Assembly: GCF_013401435.1 (NCBI RefSeq)
Contig: NZ_JACBGN010000021.1
Location: forward strand, 1-48,140
Length of the DNA stretch: 48,140 nucleotides
Direction of reading: 5' to 3'
Source: Streptomyces sp. BR123
GTDB taxonomy: Bacteria; Actinomycetota; Actinomycetes; Streptomycetales; Streptomycetaceae
Shown here: positions 7,308-17,500 of the stretch, piece by piece
Numbering within the stretch: position 1 is the first letter of the stretch
Layout: each line of letters starts with the position of its first letter
Notes under the pieces: generated by a model
What the model saw: the letters and a program-made list of their open reading frames with translations, nothing else
What the model was told of the DNA's origin: nothing
Database searches by the model: none
Program-made: the position numbers and the translations under genes

Positions 7308-9900
7308 CAACTGGACCGGCGCCGTCGCCCTGTTCAGGAACTGGCCGGAGATCCCGTCCGAGATCGAGGCCAAGGGGACTTTGCGGCGTCTCCGTGACGC
7401 GCTTGTTGGCCTCAGTAACGGTTCCACAGGATGGCGAGACGTTGTCTCGCTGACCCGGCAGATCCTCTTGGAAGCTCGGGCCCGAGGAAACACGACCGGC
7501 TTCGAAGTTCCCTTGGATCCTCAACTGCCTCGCCGGGATCAGTGGGAGGCCTTGCATTGCCAAACCGGGCCACGCCGCGGTGGCTCGCATGTGTACGTGA
7601 CTGCGGAGCCTTGGTGGCCCGCGACGCCGGATGCGACCTCCCGTACCGCAGCCGAGGTAGACCTTCAGCAGGTCTACCTCGGCCAGGACGCACAGCATCG
7701 CCGCAAGTTTGAACCGTGTTCGGCCGACCCGTTCTGGATTTCCGCGCTGGGTGACGACCACAGCGGCTACGTGTCCGTTGGGCAACGCCAAGCGGCCCGG
7801 GCAGTGGCGCTTGCCTCACCGGGTAGCACCACGATCATCTGTCTGCCCACGGGGCATGGGAAGACAGCTGTGGCGATGGCGCCCGCACTCTTGCAGAGCA
7901 AGAGCAGCGGTGTGTCGGTGGTGGTCGTGCCCACGAGCATCCTGGCTGTCGACATGGAGCGGCGCACGAGGGATCTCCTCGAACGGCAAGGACACCAAAG
8001 CCCCACCCGCCGCTACGCCTACACCAGTGGCCTGTCGCCCGACGAGAAGGCAGAGATGCGGGCGGATATTGCTGCAGGGCGACAGCGCCTGGTGTTCACC
8101 TCACCCGAGTCGCTCGTCCGAAGCCTGAAGCAGCCGCTGGAGGACGCGGCAGAAGCGGGCCTGCTCCAATACTTCGTTATCGACGAAGCGCATCTCGTTG
8201 AGCAGTGGGGAAACAGCTTCCGTACTGAATTCCAAACGATGTCCAGCCATCGCCGCACGTGGCTTAGCAAATCCCCGCCAGAGCGCCGGCCTGTCACCGT
8301 CGCTATGAGCGCCACGCTCACCGCACAGCAGATGGAGACTCTCAAGACCCTCTTTGCCGCTCCACAAGGTGCACAAATCGTGTGGGCTGGCCAACTCCGC
8401 CATGAGCCCAGCTACTACATCGACTCATGTGCGAACGAGGAGAAGAGGGAGATTGCAGTCCTCGACGCCGTGTCGCTGCTGCCTAAACCGATGATTGTCT
8501 ACACGACGAAGGTCGTGGACGCCAAGGAGTGGTCCGACCGTCTGCATGCGCGAGGCATGCAGCGCGTCGTCCACGTCACCGGCGAGGCCAACGATGCCGA
8601 TCGTCGCGAAGCCTTGGAAGGATGGGGTGGACGGACGACTGACGGCACGGCTGAGGAGGCAACAGCTACCCGGTACGACATCGTGGTCGGCACGTCCGCC
8701 TTTGGGCTCGGCATCGACCTCCCGGATGTCAAGACGATCGTGCACGCCTGTCTGCCCGAAACGGTGGACCGCTACTACCAAGAGGTCGGCCGAGGCGGTC
8801 GCGATGGCAGCCCATCGGTCGCGTATCTGGCCACAACGCGGCAGGACGAGAAGGTCGCCGAGCACATCAACGGCGAAGCAATCATCGGTGCGCCGCGGGC
8901 ATTGGAGCGGTGGGAGGCAATGTGGCACAGCAAGACCTCAGTGGGAGACCTCTACCGGCTTGATCTCGACTCCTACCCCGCCGACATGTCCGTGGCCTAC
9001 AACACGAGTCGTTCATGGAACGTTCGGATCCTCAACCTCATGGTGAGAGCCGGACTGATTAGACAGTACCCTCCCGAGCCACCCAGGCGCTGCGAGACCG
9101 AATCAAATGCCACGTGGAAAGCTCGCCTACAGTATTTCTACGAGACCGCTAACAAATACGTCGATGTGGAACTGGTAGACCCTCAGACCAACAACCCCGA
9201 CCACTTTCGAGTCCGCTTTGAAAGTGAGCGCAACAAGCTGCTTCGGGACCAGCAGTCTTCCCTGCGGGAACTCAAAGCCGCCCTAAGCGGAAATCGTTGT
9301 ATCGGCGACGTGCTCGGCGCCTACTATCGTGTCCCCGATGGGGAGGGAGAACTCCGAACCGGAATCAACTGCCGAGGGTGCCCTTACTGCCGAGCTACCG
9401 CCCAACTCAAGCCGAACGGCTTCTATCGCCTGGCCGGCGAGCCGCGCCCCCTGGTTCCCTCGCCGCAGAACCACGGCCGCCTTCCACTGGCCCGGTACTT
9501 CGGGGAGCGCCAGTGTCTGAGCCTGTGGTGGCAGGAGCCGAGCGACCGCGTATTGGTCGTGCGCCTGGTGGAGAAACTCGTACGGCGGGGGATCGCCGTC
9601 GTCGGCGGACCGGGTCTCAACGCCCACACCAGGAACCTACTTCAGACAACCGCGCGGACCCGCACTGTGATCCTCGACGAGGATGGTGCTCTCCTGACCT
9701 CTTGGCCAGGTCCCATGGTGTGGTTGACGGCCCCTGATGCTGACAGCCCAAGCTACGACGTCGGGGACCGGTTTGCCTGGAACACACCCACCTACCTAAT
9801 TCACCCGCGGCACATGCGCCACCCAGAGAGACCGGGCACACCGCTCGTCGATGTATACGAGGCGAGCCTGTCGATCCGCCGCGCCTTGGAGGAACTCTGA
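7297..9900 (+). CDS. dpdF: DpdF, RecQ-like DEAH helicase
   Basis: An 867-residue superfamily 2 helicase with a RecQ-like core. Walker A PTGHGKT is at residues 184-190, DEAH at 296-299, the motif III region MSATLTAQQ near 345, and motif VI QEVGRGGRDG from Q495. A three-cysteine cluster CRGCPYC (C692, C695, C698) near the C-terminus may bind metal with another ligand. The GTG start at 7297 has a strong ribosome site (AGGAGGG, 7284-7290) and lies inside the end of dpdE, so the two are translationally coupled. In the Dpd system it is one of the helicases expected to serve the restriction step; direct biochemical evidence is not something I can point to. Confidence 0.9.
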   Translation: MATDNWTGAVALFRNWPEIPSEIEAKGTLRRLRDALVGLSNGSTGWRDVVSLTRQILLEARARGNTTGFEVPLDPQLPRRDQWEALHCQTGPRRGGSHVYVTAEPWWPATPDATSRTAAEVDLQQVYLGQDAQHRRKFEPCSADPFWISALGDDHSGYVSVGQRQAARAVALASPGSTTIICLPTGHGKTAVAMAPALLQSKSSGVSVVVVPTSILAVDMERRTRDLLERQGHQSPTRRYAYTSGLSPDEKAEMRADIAAGRQRLVFTSPESLVRSLKQPLEDAAEAGLLQYFVIDEAHLVEQWGNSFRTEFQTMSSHRRTWLSKSPPERRPVTVAMSATLTAQQMETLKTLFAAPQGAQIVWAGQLRHEPSYYIDSCANEEKREIAVLDAVSLLPKPMIVYTTKVVDAKEWSDRLHARGMQRVVHVTGEANDADRREALEGWGGRTTDGTAEEATATRYDIVVGTSAFGLGIDLPDVKTIVHACLPETVDRYYQEVGRGGRDGSPSVAYLATTRQDEKVAEHINGEAIIGAPRALERWEAMWHSKTSVGDLYRLDLDSYPADMSVAYNTSRSWNVRILNLMVRAGLIRQYPPEPPRRCETESNATWKARLQYFYETANKYVDVELVDPQTNNPDHFRVRFESERNKLLRDQQSSLRELKAALSGNRCIGDVLGAYYRVPDGEGELRTGINCRGCPYCRATAQLKPNGFYRLAGEPRPLVPSPQNHGRLPLARYFGERQCLSLWWQEPSDRVLVVRLVEKLVRRGIAVVGGPGLNAHTRNLLQTTARTRTVILDEDGALLTSWPGPMVWLTAPDADSPSYDVGDRFAWNTPTYLIHPRHMRHPERPGTPLVDVYEASLSIRRALEEL

Positions 9901-10829
9901 TGACTCTCCTAAACGTAGATGCAGCCCTGCCCTCTCAAACGTGGGCGGTGGTTCGCCTCCTTGTCTACCTAGGCAAGAGCATCGCTGTGAACGAGGCGCG
10001 AGCGTTGGTGAGCCCTCCTTCCCTGCAGCCTGAAGACTCAAAGTCGCGGCCTCCATTCGAGAACGCGATCAGTTCACTCTCCGATCTCGGCCTGGTGTAC
10101 ATCGACGGCGAAAGCCAGGAACTTTCGCTCGCCGGCCCGGCCCGTGAACTGACCAGCAGCAATGATCTCGATGCCTATACCTCGATCCTGCGCCGAGCGG
10201 TCCTTGATGCCGACCGCAACACCAACTTGGGTGCCGACAACGACCTATCGGGCCCTCGTGACCTCACGCGCGCGCTCGCCTGGTTGCTCTCGCTTGATCC
10301 CATGGACCACCCCGTCGACTGGGTCACCGCACAGAAGATCCTGGACAAGGACATAGAGAAAGACAAGGTGCTGCGACCGGAGGTGCATCCCATCTTCGCG
10401 AATGAGACACGCTGGTTGCGTCTCGGACACTGGGCGCCGGCACTCGGGCTGGCAGCAGCGCCACTGATCCGAAGCGAGGGCCGTAGCCCTTTGGTGTCCG
10501 ACTGCACGGTGGCAATCAAGCAGACGGTGAACGTATTGTGGCAGATTACGCAACGCGTCAATGCTGTCGAAGCCTTGCGGACCCTACGCGAGAGCCTTCC
10601 CGTCCTACCGGGAGGAGCCCACTCTCTCGCTATCGGAGTGGCTGACCCTGGTGAAAACGTGGCCGGTCCTGCACTCTCGTTTGCTCTGTTGCGCGGCCAC
10701 GACGAGAAGTGGATTCGCCTGGAGCACGACGACGATGCTCGAAAGATCCTCCTAGTGCATGACCCGGAGAGGCCTGCGAGCCCGCGTCCGGTCAGCGACA
10801 TCACCATCCTGGAGGCAATCCGTGGCTGA
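9900..10829 (+). CDS. dpdG: DpdG, Dpd system protein of unknown mechanism
   Basis: A 309-residue soluble protein lacking helicase, nuclease or membrane motifs. The N-terminal 80 residues (around TWAVVRLLVYLGKSIAVNEARALVSP, broken here only for naming) look helical and could form a winged-helix-like fold followed by LGLVYIDG and a beta hairpin, typical of such domains. The rest is mostly helical. Its ATG overlaps the last base of the dpdF stop (TGATG) with GGAGG just upstream. It is called DpdG because it sits between dpdF and the ATPase gene dpdH, the usual position and size of that protein. It probably partners DpdH; the role is unknown. Confidence 0.8.
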   Translation: MTLLNVDAALPSQTWAVVRLLVYLGKSIAVNEARALVSPPSLQPEDSKSRPPFENAISSLSDLGLVYIDGESQELSLAGPARELTSSNDLDAYTSILRRAVLDADRNTNLGADNDLSGPRDLTRALAWLLSLDPMDHPVDWVTAQKILDKDIEKDKVLRPEVHPIFANETRWLRLGHWAPALGLAAAPLIRSEGRSPLVSDCTVAIKQTVNVLWQITQRVNAVEALRTLRESLPVLPGGAHSLAIGVADPGENVAGPALSFALLRGHDEKWIRLEHDDDARKILLVHDPERPASPRPVSDITILEAIRG

Positions 10830-13800
10830 TTTCGGCAGAATGATCTGTTGGGATCCCTCAACAGTGGCCTCCACGATCAATACCGAAGCGGTCAGCCCGC
10901 CACGGTCCGTCTTCCTGGCCACCCATGCGCCGCTGCGGATCAAGCGAGCTCGTCTCATGGATGAGAAGGAACTCGTCCTTGAAGGTGAGCCGATCGACGA
11001 ACAAGCTGTTCTCGACGACTTTCTTGCGCTTCAGCCTGATAGCGGCGCCCTGCTCATGCCGGTCGTGGGTGATTCGGGCTCCGGTAAATCGCATCTTGTG
11101 CGCTGGGTGCGTGAGCGACTCGCTGCAAACGCTGCCGATGTGGACCGACGCGAGGTCATCTATCTTGAGAAGTCCAAGACGAGTCTCAAGGCCGTGGTCA
11201 GCACTCTGATCGCAAATGCAGAGAGCAGCGACTTGGCGCAGTTGAAGGAGGACATCAACAGGTTTACGGAGGGCATCGATGAGGAGTCGCTTGCAAGGCG
11301 AATCCTCAACGAATTGAGCGAAGCCCTTGAGGCCACCTCTCCCGCAGAGGTAGCGGGCTTGGGGCGCATGTTCGTTGGGCCTGGGAAATTGGCTGCCGTT
11401 CTCCTCGACCCGCATGTTCGGGCTGAGATGCTGGCCCCGGGAAAGTTCGTACCGGAACTGGCCGCCCAACTCATTCACAACCGCCAGGCAGGGCAGGCTG
11501 ATCGCCCCGAGGGCTTCAGCGTCAGCGACCTCCCTCTCGACATTCGCGACATCGAGTCCGTTTCGGGGATGGCCCAGCGGCTCCTCGGCACCATGAGCAC
11601 CCGTGGCGACCTCCAAGCTATCGCCGTGGACCTGCTCAATAGCCACCTTGAGGCGGCTATCAAGGGTGCAGCCAACCTAGGGGCTGGCCGTCTACTGGAC
11701 GCCATGCAACAGGTGCGGCAGGAGTACCACCGGCAGGGGAAGGAGATCGTCCTACTCATCGAGGACTTCGCCCTCATCCAAGGCGTGCAGCGTGACTTGC
11801 TTGATGCCGTAGTGGAGGCAGCCAATCGCGAGGGGCAAACGACACTCGCGCCGATCCGCACCCTCATGGCCGTGACCACGGGCTACTTCCACTCACTCCC
11901 CGAGACCGCTCTGACCAGGATGCAGGCAGCCACTGGGTACGTCTACCACCTGGATGTTCCCTTCGGCCCGGAGGAGTCGGGAAGCCAGCAGATCGCCTCG
12001 TTTGTGGGCCGCTACTTGAACGCCGGCCGTATTGGCCGTGAGGGCCTGGAGCGTTCCTCTGACGGAATTCCAAACAAGTGCATGTCCTGCGACCTGCAGG
12101 CGGAGTGTCACGAGACGTTCGGCGCGACGCCCGACGGATTTGGTCTCTATCCCTTCAACGAGTCGGCCTTGGTGAGGGCTGTTCACTCAACGGCTCCCAA
12201 AGACAAACCGTGGTCCTTCAATCCGCGTGTCGTACTGGGCAGCGTGGTTCGACCGGTGTTGGTCGAGCAAGCGGGCGACTTGCAGCGGGGTGAGTTCCCT
12301 GGCCCGGCATTCCGGCAGCAGTTCCGCCCTGCGGCGATCGACGAACCTCTCAACCGCGATGTTCGCCTCCATGTAGACGAGCGTGATCACGCTTCGGCGG
12401 AACGGCGCAAGCTAGTCCTGGAGTTCTGGGGTGATGCCCCTTCTCATGCCAGCGCGCTGAGCACCACGGTTCTGGACGCTTTTGCGCTGGAACCTCTGGG
12501 CGGCGAACTGCCGCGTGATACCTCCGGGTCCACCCGTCAGCGGAGGGAGCCTGACGAGCCGCAGACGAACACGAGGCCCGCGGGCCAGACAGATGAACTC
12601 CCCAGGGAACTTCAGCGAATGCTGGAAACAGTCGATGAGTGGAGCACATGCGAGGGCATGCTCGACACGGCAACCGCTCTCCGTATCCGAAGCACCGTGT
12701 CCACCGCAGTGGTCCAGCGGTACCTGTGGAACGCGCCACTGATGAGGGAGCAGGCCCTGGGAGACCTGAAGAGAGCAGCCTGGCCCCCCAAGGCAACCAT
12801 CGTGTCCATCGAGGGTGCCAAGGAGAACCTGCGCGGCATTGAAGAAGCGCCGATCACCTTCACACGGCGAGCCAAGGACAGTTGGTTCTTCGACAGCCTG
12901 CTGCGGGCAGAGCGAAAGCTGCCGGCCCGAGCCGAGGACATCCGCAGGTTGGCTGCGCTGGCCGAGCAGCATGCGCCCGACTTCACTGAACGCCTGCAGC
13001 GACACATGGAGCTCACCGACGACCACCTGGTTGTGGGACTGCGAGCGTCTCTGCTCGGTGCGGCCCTCGCTGGTCGGGCATGGCCCGGCATGACCACCGC
13101 GAATCTGCTGTCCGCCGCGCTGGACGACGGGCAAGGATGGAGCCGCGAAGACAACCTGATCCGGACCACCACGTGGACAGGTGCCCTGCAAATGCACCTC
13201 AAGGCGCGCCCCGAACTCGTCAAGCAACTCCGGCACGCCGTCGGTATCGCGCAGGGTATCGGCGCTGTGACCATGATCGATGCTGCGCGCGTCATGCCTC
13301 TCCTGGAGAAGGCCGCAGCGACCTGGAGTTGGAATATCGATGGGGTCGACGTACCGACGTGGGTGCGTCCAGCGGTTAATGGTTTCGCATCGTGGCCGTC
13401 CCTGATCGATGAGCAGTTCGCCCGGCTTGCGGAAATGCTCGGTGCCATCCGGCTTCGTCAGCCCCGAGGTATCTCGGGGATCCAAGGCATGGCAGCGATC
13501 CGCGACGCTCTGGCGGCGGCCAGAGAGGTTGGACTCCCGCTGACCGCAGAGCAGTCCCGTCACTTTGAGACTCTGCTTCGAGCGGGCGCGGCCGCCGACT
13601 GGAAGAGCGTGGCTGCCCTCGAGGACGACCTCACCAAGGCGGCGGACGAGAGCCGTGATGACGTCGCACGACGGAATGCGCGCGTCGCTGCCGCGGTGAA
13701 GGAGCGCGGCAAGTCATTGACGGTGGTCCAGGAACTCCTCATGACAACTGATGCCTGGTTGAATGCTGCGCTCGCCAGCGCCGACTCACGGTCGAGCGGC

Positions 13801-13902
13801 TCGGCCGGCGACAGCGCAGCCGAAGCCGTACAGGAGATCTGCAACGAGTGGCAGGCATTGACAGCCGCCCCGGCAGCGGACGACGACCGGGAGGACTGGT
13901 GA
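10822..13902 (+). CDS. dpdH: DpdH, large P-loop ATPase of the Dpd system
   Basis: A 1026-residue ATPase. The Walker A box GDSGSGKS lies at residues 83-90 and a Walker B-like strand VLLIEDF at about 311-317, in an AAA-like domain. A CxxCx5C cluster (C420, C423, C429) follows and could bind zinc. The C-terminal 400 residues are helical and rich in Glu, Arg and Ala. The start is taken as GTG 10822 because GGAGG sits at 10811-10815 and it overlaps the dpdG stop; a longer frame opens at 10759 but lacks such a site. The general layout (ATPase with long helical tail, next to a small winged-helix-like protein) recalls ATPases of other large restriction systems such as PglY/BrxC and DndF/H. Function is inferred. 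Confidence 0.85.
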   Translation: MADFGRMICWDPSTVASTINTEAVSPPRSVFLATHAPLRIKRARLMDEKELVLEGEPIDEQAVLDDFLALQPDSGALLMPVVGDSGSGKSHLVRWVRERLAANAADVDRREVIYLEKSKTSLKAVVSTLIANAESSDLAQLKEDINRFTEGIDEESLARRILNELSEALEATSPAEVAGLGRMFVGPGKLAAVLLDPHVRAEMLAPGKFVPELAAQLIHNRQAGQADRPEGFSVSDLPLDIRDIESVSGMAQRLLGTMSTRGDLQAIAVDLLNSHLEAAIKGAANLGAGRLLDAMQQVRQEYHRQGKEIVLLIEDFALIQGVQRDLLDAVVEAANREGQTTLAPIRTLMAVTTGYFHSLPETALTRMQAATGYVYHLDVPFGPEESGSQQIASFVGRYLNAGRIGREGLERSSDGIPNKCMSCDLQAECHETFGATPDGFGLYPFNESALVRAVHSTAPKDKPWSFNPRVVLGSVVRPVLVEQAGDLQRGEFPGPAFRQQFRPAAIDEPLNRDVRLHVDERDHASAERRKLVLEFWGDAPSHASALSTTVLDAFALEPLGGELPRDTSGSTRQRREPDEPQTNTRPAGQTDELPRELQRMLETVDEWSTCEGMLDTATALRIRSTVSTAVVQRYLWNAPLMREQALGDLKRAAWPPKATIVSIEGAKENLRGIEEAPITFTRRAKDSWFFDSLLRAERKLPARAEDIRRLAALAEQHAPDFTERLQRHMELTDDHLVVGLRASLLGAALAGRAWPGMTTANLLSAALDDGQGWSREDNLIRTTTWTGALQMHLKARPELVKQLRHAVGIAQGIGAVTMIDAARVMPLLEKAAATWSWNIDGVDVPTWVRPAVNGFASWPSLIDEQFARLAEMLGAIRLRQPRGISGIQGMAAIRDALAAAREVGLPLTAEQSRHFETLLRAGAAADWKSVAALEDDLTKAADESRDDVARRNARVAAAVKERGKSLTVVQELLMTTDAWLNAALASADSRSSGSAGDSAAEAVQEICNEWQALTAAPAADDDREDW

Positions 13903-14588
13903 CAGACATGTCCGTGTACGACAAGGCCGTACAGCTACAGAACCGTGCACGCCTGATCGCCGCCGGAGCAGTCGGCGAGAAGGAGGCTGCCCGGGTTCTC
14001 GGCCGCACCAAGGAACTCCGCGCGTCGCTGGTCGATCTCGGCAACCAAGTAGAGATAAGCCGCACCCTCGAAGGCCTCGAAGCTGCACACAGGCCTGATC
14101 TGTCGAGCATCGACACCGCACGCACAGCGTTCATGCGCAAAGCAGCCAACGGGCTGCCCAGCGACACGGTCTTCAACACGGCGAGGAAGAAGGTCCAGGA
14201 GATCACGGACCGCCTGAAGGCCGACAACAATGCTGCATGGAGTGCGTGGGCCGCAGCGCAGACTGCTGATCTACCGCTGGCTCGCATCCCCATGCTGGCG
14301 GCCAACGAGCGCGTCAAGGCACGCTCTCGGCAGGTGGAACTGCAGCAGGCGGCGAACCGCAAGGGTGGTGTAACCAAGGCAGACATCACTCTCTTCACCA
14401 GCACGTACGCGGCTCTCGCAGAGTCCCTGCATGGCAAGAGCGAGCCGCCCCGGGAGCTCCTGGATCTTCTGGAACGGCTGGAGAAGCGTCCTGGTCCCAC
14501 GCTCCACGACGTGACGGATGAGGACATCGCCCTCTTGCGTGAGTTCGAAATGGACCTTCACATCACCCTGCAGAGGACCGGCGCGTGA
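13899..14588 (+). CDS. dpdI: DpdI, helical protein of the Dpd system
   Basis: A 229-residue, almost wholly helical protein with high charge and no catalytic motif that I recognise. The sequence from MSVYDKAVQLQNR through EVSRTLEGLEA-like heptads suggests coiled-coil or long helical hairpins. GTG 13899 overlaps the dpdH stop (GTGA) and has GGGAGG about five bases upstream; ATG 13908 is an alternative but too far from that site. It ends overlapping dpdJ. The name follows gene order (between dpdH and dpdJ) and size. It may be a structural or adaptor subunit linking DpdH and DpdJ. Confidence 0.75.
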   Translation: MTDMSVYDKAVQLQNRARLIAAGAVGEKEAARVLGRTKELRASLVDLGNQVEISRTLEGLEAAHRPDLSSIDTARTAFMRKAANGLPSDTVFNTARKKVQEITDRLKADNNAAWSAWAAAQTADLPLARIPMLAANERVKARSRQVELQQAANRKGGVTKADITLFTSTYAALAESLHGKSEPPRELLDLLERLEKRPGPTLHDVTDEDIALLREFEMDLHITLQRTGA

Positions 14589-17500
14589 CAGACCACCTCG
14601 ATATCCGTTTCGCGAACGAACTCCTCAATCAGTTGGAGAACCGCGAACTTCCGCTTCTCTCATGGGGGGTTACGGAGAGCGCGCTCTCCGAGGCTGAGGT
14701 TTTGGAGACCATCGACCGTCTCCTGGGCAGCCATGAGGCAGCTCCGGCCGGCACATCGGCCGATGTGGTGCTGGAGGAGCTCCTGCTCCGTGCACTGCTG
14801 CACGAGGTGCAGGTACCGGTGACCTCCCCTCCGCGCTACCGCACCAGGCTGGCGGAGTCGCTGCGCCTCACTGCCGGGCTCCGACAACTCTTCGACCGGG
14901 GCGGTTGGGCTGATGAAGCGCAGCCGGGCTGGTGGCAGCGACAGCGCCGCCTCGTCGCCGATTACCGGCTCCACGTAGCGGCTCGCCGCTATCCGCGCCG
15001 CGATATCCCAGCGGCTGAGGTCCTCCAGGAACTCGCACAGCTCCCCAGGTGGGGCGATGTGCAAGAGCACGTGGCAGCTGCCCAGCTGAAGGGCCGCAAG
15101 CTGGCTCGCTTCCAGTTGGACGCAACGCGTTCAGTGTTCGCTTCCCTGAACACCGACCGAGACAAGGGCATCATCGTCGGCGCCGGTACTGGTAGCGGCA
15201 AGACCCTTGCGTTTTATCTGCCGGCGTTCGCTGCCATGGCGGAGAGTGCAAGACCAGGGAAGGCCGAGCGCGTCCACACACTGGCGCTCTACCCTCGCAA
15301 GGAGCTTCTGCGCGATCAACTTCGTGAAGCTATCCGCACCGTTGACAGTGTCGAGTCGGCGTTGCGAGACCGCGGGCGACGACCTCTTCGGATCGGCGCG
15401 CTCTACGGAGACACCCCGTGGAATACCCGCGACCGGCGCATGGAGCCGGATTCGAGGGTTCCGAACGCCTGGGCGCGCACCCGCCAGGGAGCGGTGTGCC
15501 CGTATCTGCCATGCCCCAGCCTTGATTGTGGAACAGGCGACCTCCAGTGGGCGGACGACGACCGCCGACACGGGCGTGAACGACTGACCTGCCTGAAGTG
15601 TGGTTACACGCTCAAGCACGGACGTATCGCGCTCACCCGAGACTCACTCAAGAACGACCCGCCGGATCTCTTGTTCACCACAACAGAGATGCTCAATCGA
15701 TGTAGCGGTGACAACTATTTGGAGCGGCTCCTCGGCTGGCGTGGCGCCAGGACCGCGCCGTCTTTGGTTCTCCTCGATGAGGTTCACACGTACAGCGGCA
15801 TGCACGGCGCGCAGGTGGCCTTGCTGTTGCGGCGCTGGCGCGAAGCGACTCGCCGTTCGATTACGTTTGTTGGCCTGTCCGCGACACTTCGCGACGCGGA
15901 CAGGTTCTTCGGACAACTCGTAGGCCTTCACCCCAGCGACGTCACCTCCATCGAGCCGGCCGACGAGACGATGGAGTCCGAAGGCCGGGAGTATGCCCTC
16001 GCCCTGCGAGGCGATCCCGTCGCGGGGGCAAGCCTGCTGTCCACATCGATCCAGACGGCCATGCTCTTTGGCCGCATGCTCGACCTGGACAACAACCGGT
16101 TCCTGTACGGCTCCACAGGCTTCCTCTTTACGGATGACCTCGACGTCACCAACCGCTTCTACAACGACCTGCGTGATGCCGAAGGCGGACAAGACCGGTT
16201 TGGGCGCCGCAGCGACCGTCGGAAGCCAGTCCTCGCAGGATTGCGTTCCTCTGACCGTGACGAACACGCCGCACGCTACGTCGACGGCCAGTCCTGGGAT
16301 GTTGTTGAAAAGATCGGTCACGACCTGGATCCGGGCCTCCATCTGCACCATTTGCGTATCGGCCGCACGTCGTCCCAGGACGTCGGTGTTGATCACGACG
16401 CCAACCTGACTGTCGCCACCGCCTCCCTCGAGGTCGGATTCAACGATCCACGTGTTGGCCTCGTGCTCCAGCACAAGGCACCGCGCGACGCCGCAGCGTT
16501 CATTCAACGCCGCGGCCGCGCAGGCCGCGAGCGAGGTACCAGGCCCATCACCGTAGTGACGCTGTCGGACTACGGGCGCGATCGCCTCGCCTACCAGGCG
16601 TACGAAACACTGTTCGCACCTGAAGTGCCGGCTCGAAGCCTGCCGATCGGGAACCGCTTCGTCCTGAAGATACAAGCCACGCAGGCGCTGTTGGACTGGA
16701 CGAGTCGCAAACTCCGCTCCAGGAGCTTGTGGGCTGACCCTCGGAAGGTCCTCCGCGCTCCCAACGGCTATGCAGTGAGCGAAAGCGATCGTCCCGGCCA
16801 CGAGGCGGTCGGAAACCTCTTCCAGGCCCTCCTCGACAAACCTGCCCTGCAGGACGAGTTCGCTCAGCATCTCGTACGAGCCCTGAAGATCAGCCCCGAC
16901 GAGGCACAAGCCCTGCTGTGGGAGCAGCCGCGCTCACTGCTCCTAGCTGTCGTGCCCACGGCTCTGCGACGTTTGCGAAGCAACTGGTCGTTCCAGCGCA
17001 CCGACGCCGGCGCTAAGGAAGGGGCCCTCCTTCCGGAGTTCATCACGCGCTCTCTCTTCGAGCCGTTGAATCTGCCGGAAGTTGACCTTCTGCTGCCCTT
17101 TCCGGAGAGGGACAGTCTTGAGCAACTCCCCATCGCCCGAGCCCTACGTGAAGCAGTCCCTGGACGTGTGAGCCGCCGGTTCGGACATCGCCGTGATGAA
17201 CACCGGACGTGGCTACCGGTACCTCCGAGCGGCACGGACGCTCTGCCCCTCACGCGAATCGTTCAGCATGCCGACCCAGAGGGAACATGGCATCCGAACG
17301 GGTCCTCCGACCCCGACGGGCTACGGGTTTTCAGGCCCCACCAGTTGAAACTGGAGCAGCCCACCCCCGACATCTCCGACCGCTCGCAGGGCTTCCCCTT
17401 GTGGGGTACTCAAATCGTCGTTCCGGACGATGCGTCGCCTACGCCGGCGGACATTCCCGACCCATCCCCATGGCGCCAGCGGATTGCCTCGATCAGCTTC

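Noticed and set aside
10759..10821. Longer start for dpdH at 10759
   Set aside because: The extra 21 residues are basic low-complexity and lack a ribosome site, whereas GTG 10822 has GGAGG at the right distance and overlaps the dpdG stop.
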